From Hyphomicrobiales bacterium (lineage in GTDB: Bacteria > Pseudomonadota > Alphaproteobacteria > Rhizobiales > Beijerinckiaceae), in contig CANGOE010000008.1 of assembly GCA_947455455.1 (NCBI GenBank), forward strand, positions 1 to 56,164: 56,164 nucleotides of DNA. Reading direction: 5' to 3'. How positions within the stretch are numbered: position 1 is the stretch's first letter; the number at the start of each line of letters is the position of its first letter. Made by a program: the position numbers and the translations under genes. The notes below the pieces were generated by a model. The model ran no database searches. It saw only the letters and a list, made by a program, of their open reading frames with translations, and was not told where the DNA came from. Of this stretch, positions 56,085 to 56,164 are shown in pieces.

Positions 56085-56164
56085 ATGAGCGATATCGCAG
56101 CCCGCGTGAAAAAAATCGTAATCGAACATCTCGGCGTTGATGCCGACAAGGTCATCGACACCGC
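56085..56164 (+). CDS. acpP: Acyl carrier protein (partial, cut by window end)
   Basis: The first 26 codons are in the window (MSDIAARVKKIVIEHLGVDA then DKVID). This matches the start of AcpP, which carries growing acyl chains. GAGGGA is about six bases before the ATG. The phosphopantetheine serine lies outside the window. Confidence 0.92.
   Translation, partial: MSDIAARVKKIVIEHLGVDADKVIDT

Overview
This 56 kb window is a stretch of alphaproteobacterial chromosome (about 58 % G+C by eye) that is almost entirely core genome. It carries DivK, EipB (DUF1849), an ExoR-like Sel1 protein, a phasin_2 protein, DUF1127, DUF1489 and DUF3572, all alphaproteobacterial hallmarks. The order erpA/dgt-argS-SPOR protein-nagZ-scpA-scpB-tatABC-serS-surE-pcm-nlpD-yajC-secDF resembles that of Hyphomicrobiales (Rhizobiales) and relatives. 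I cannot assign a genus. No insertion sequence, prophage, CRISPR array, toxin-antitoxin pair or other clear mobile cargo was found.

Layout. 1-369: six alternating REP-like hairpins behind rnd. 381-6443: rnd divergent from aspS, then the malic enzyme maeB, convergent with erpA. 6586-20377: a long plus-strand run for nucleotide and tRNA charging functions (dgt, argS, serS), cell envelope and division (two SPOR/LytM-type proteins, nagZ), chromosome condensation (scpAB), Tat export (tatABC) and repair (surE, pcm). 20447-25848: an AAA ATPase on the minus strand, then yajC-secD-secF, a Mth938-like protein and an NDUFAF6-like protein. 25845-31659: mostly minus-strand genes (trmFO, a DUF1127 protein, a GNAT-lipB pair, DUF599-DUF3253) around a tRNA-Leu(GAG) and isovaleryl-CoA dehydrogenase. 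31781-35268: rhodanese, DUF1489, DnaJ-like membrane protein, a penicillin-binding carboxypeptidase and a phasin. 35427-39701: clpS-clpA, a small membrane protein and azlCD. 39688-43563: HIT, FemAB-like and RidA proteins, eipB, DUF3572, divK. 43639-51896: minus-strand rpmG, MFS, NUDIX, DUF983, rnr, an FAD monooxygenase, a zf-CHCC protein and an Nramp transporter. 52307-56164: the exoR-like gene, xth, then fabD-fabG-acpP, with acpP cut by the window edge.

How the genes fit together. Protein export is covered twice (Tat and Sec accessory). Several products act at the envelope or septum (SPOR protein, NlpD-like factor, DacF-type carboxypeptidase, EipB, ExoR-like). ClpS/ClpA and DivK belong to the alphaproteobacterial proteolysis and cell-cycle machinery. 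Two small proteins (NDUFAF6-like and NDUFS6/zf-CHCC-like) have homologues in mitochondrial complex I biology.

The most interesting material is in the non-coding DNA. There are REP-like hairpins whose stems covary; a 10-bp hairpin that hides the scpA Shine-Dalgarno; TGC-N3-GCA sites shared by the phasin and DUF1127 genes (candidate PhaR operators); and a 12-bp inverted repeat that pairs the tRNA-Leu 3' end with its own trailer. I saw no clear novel multi-gene system.
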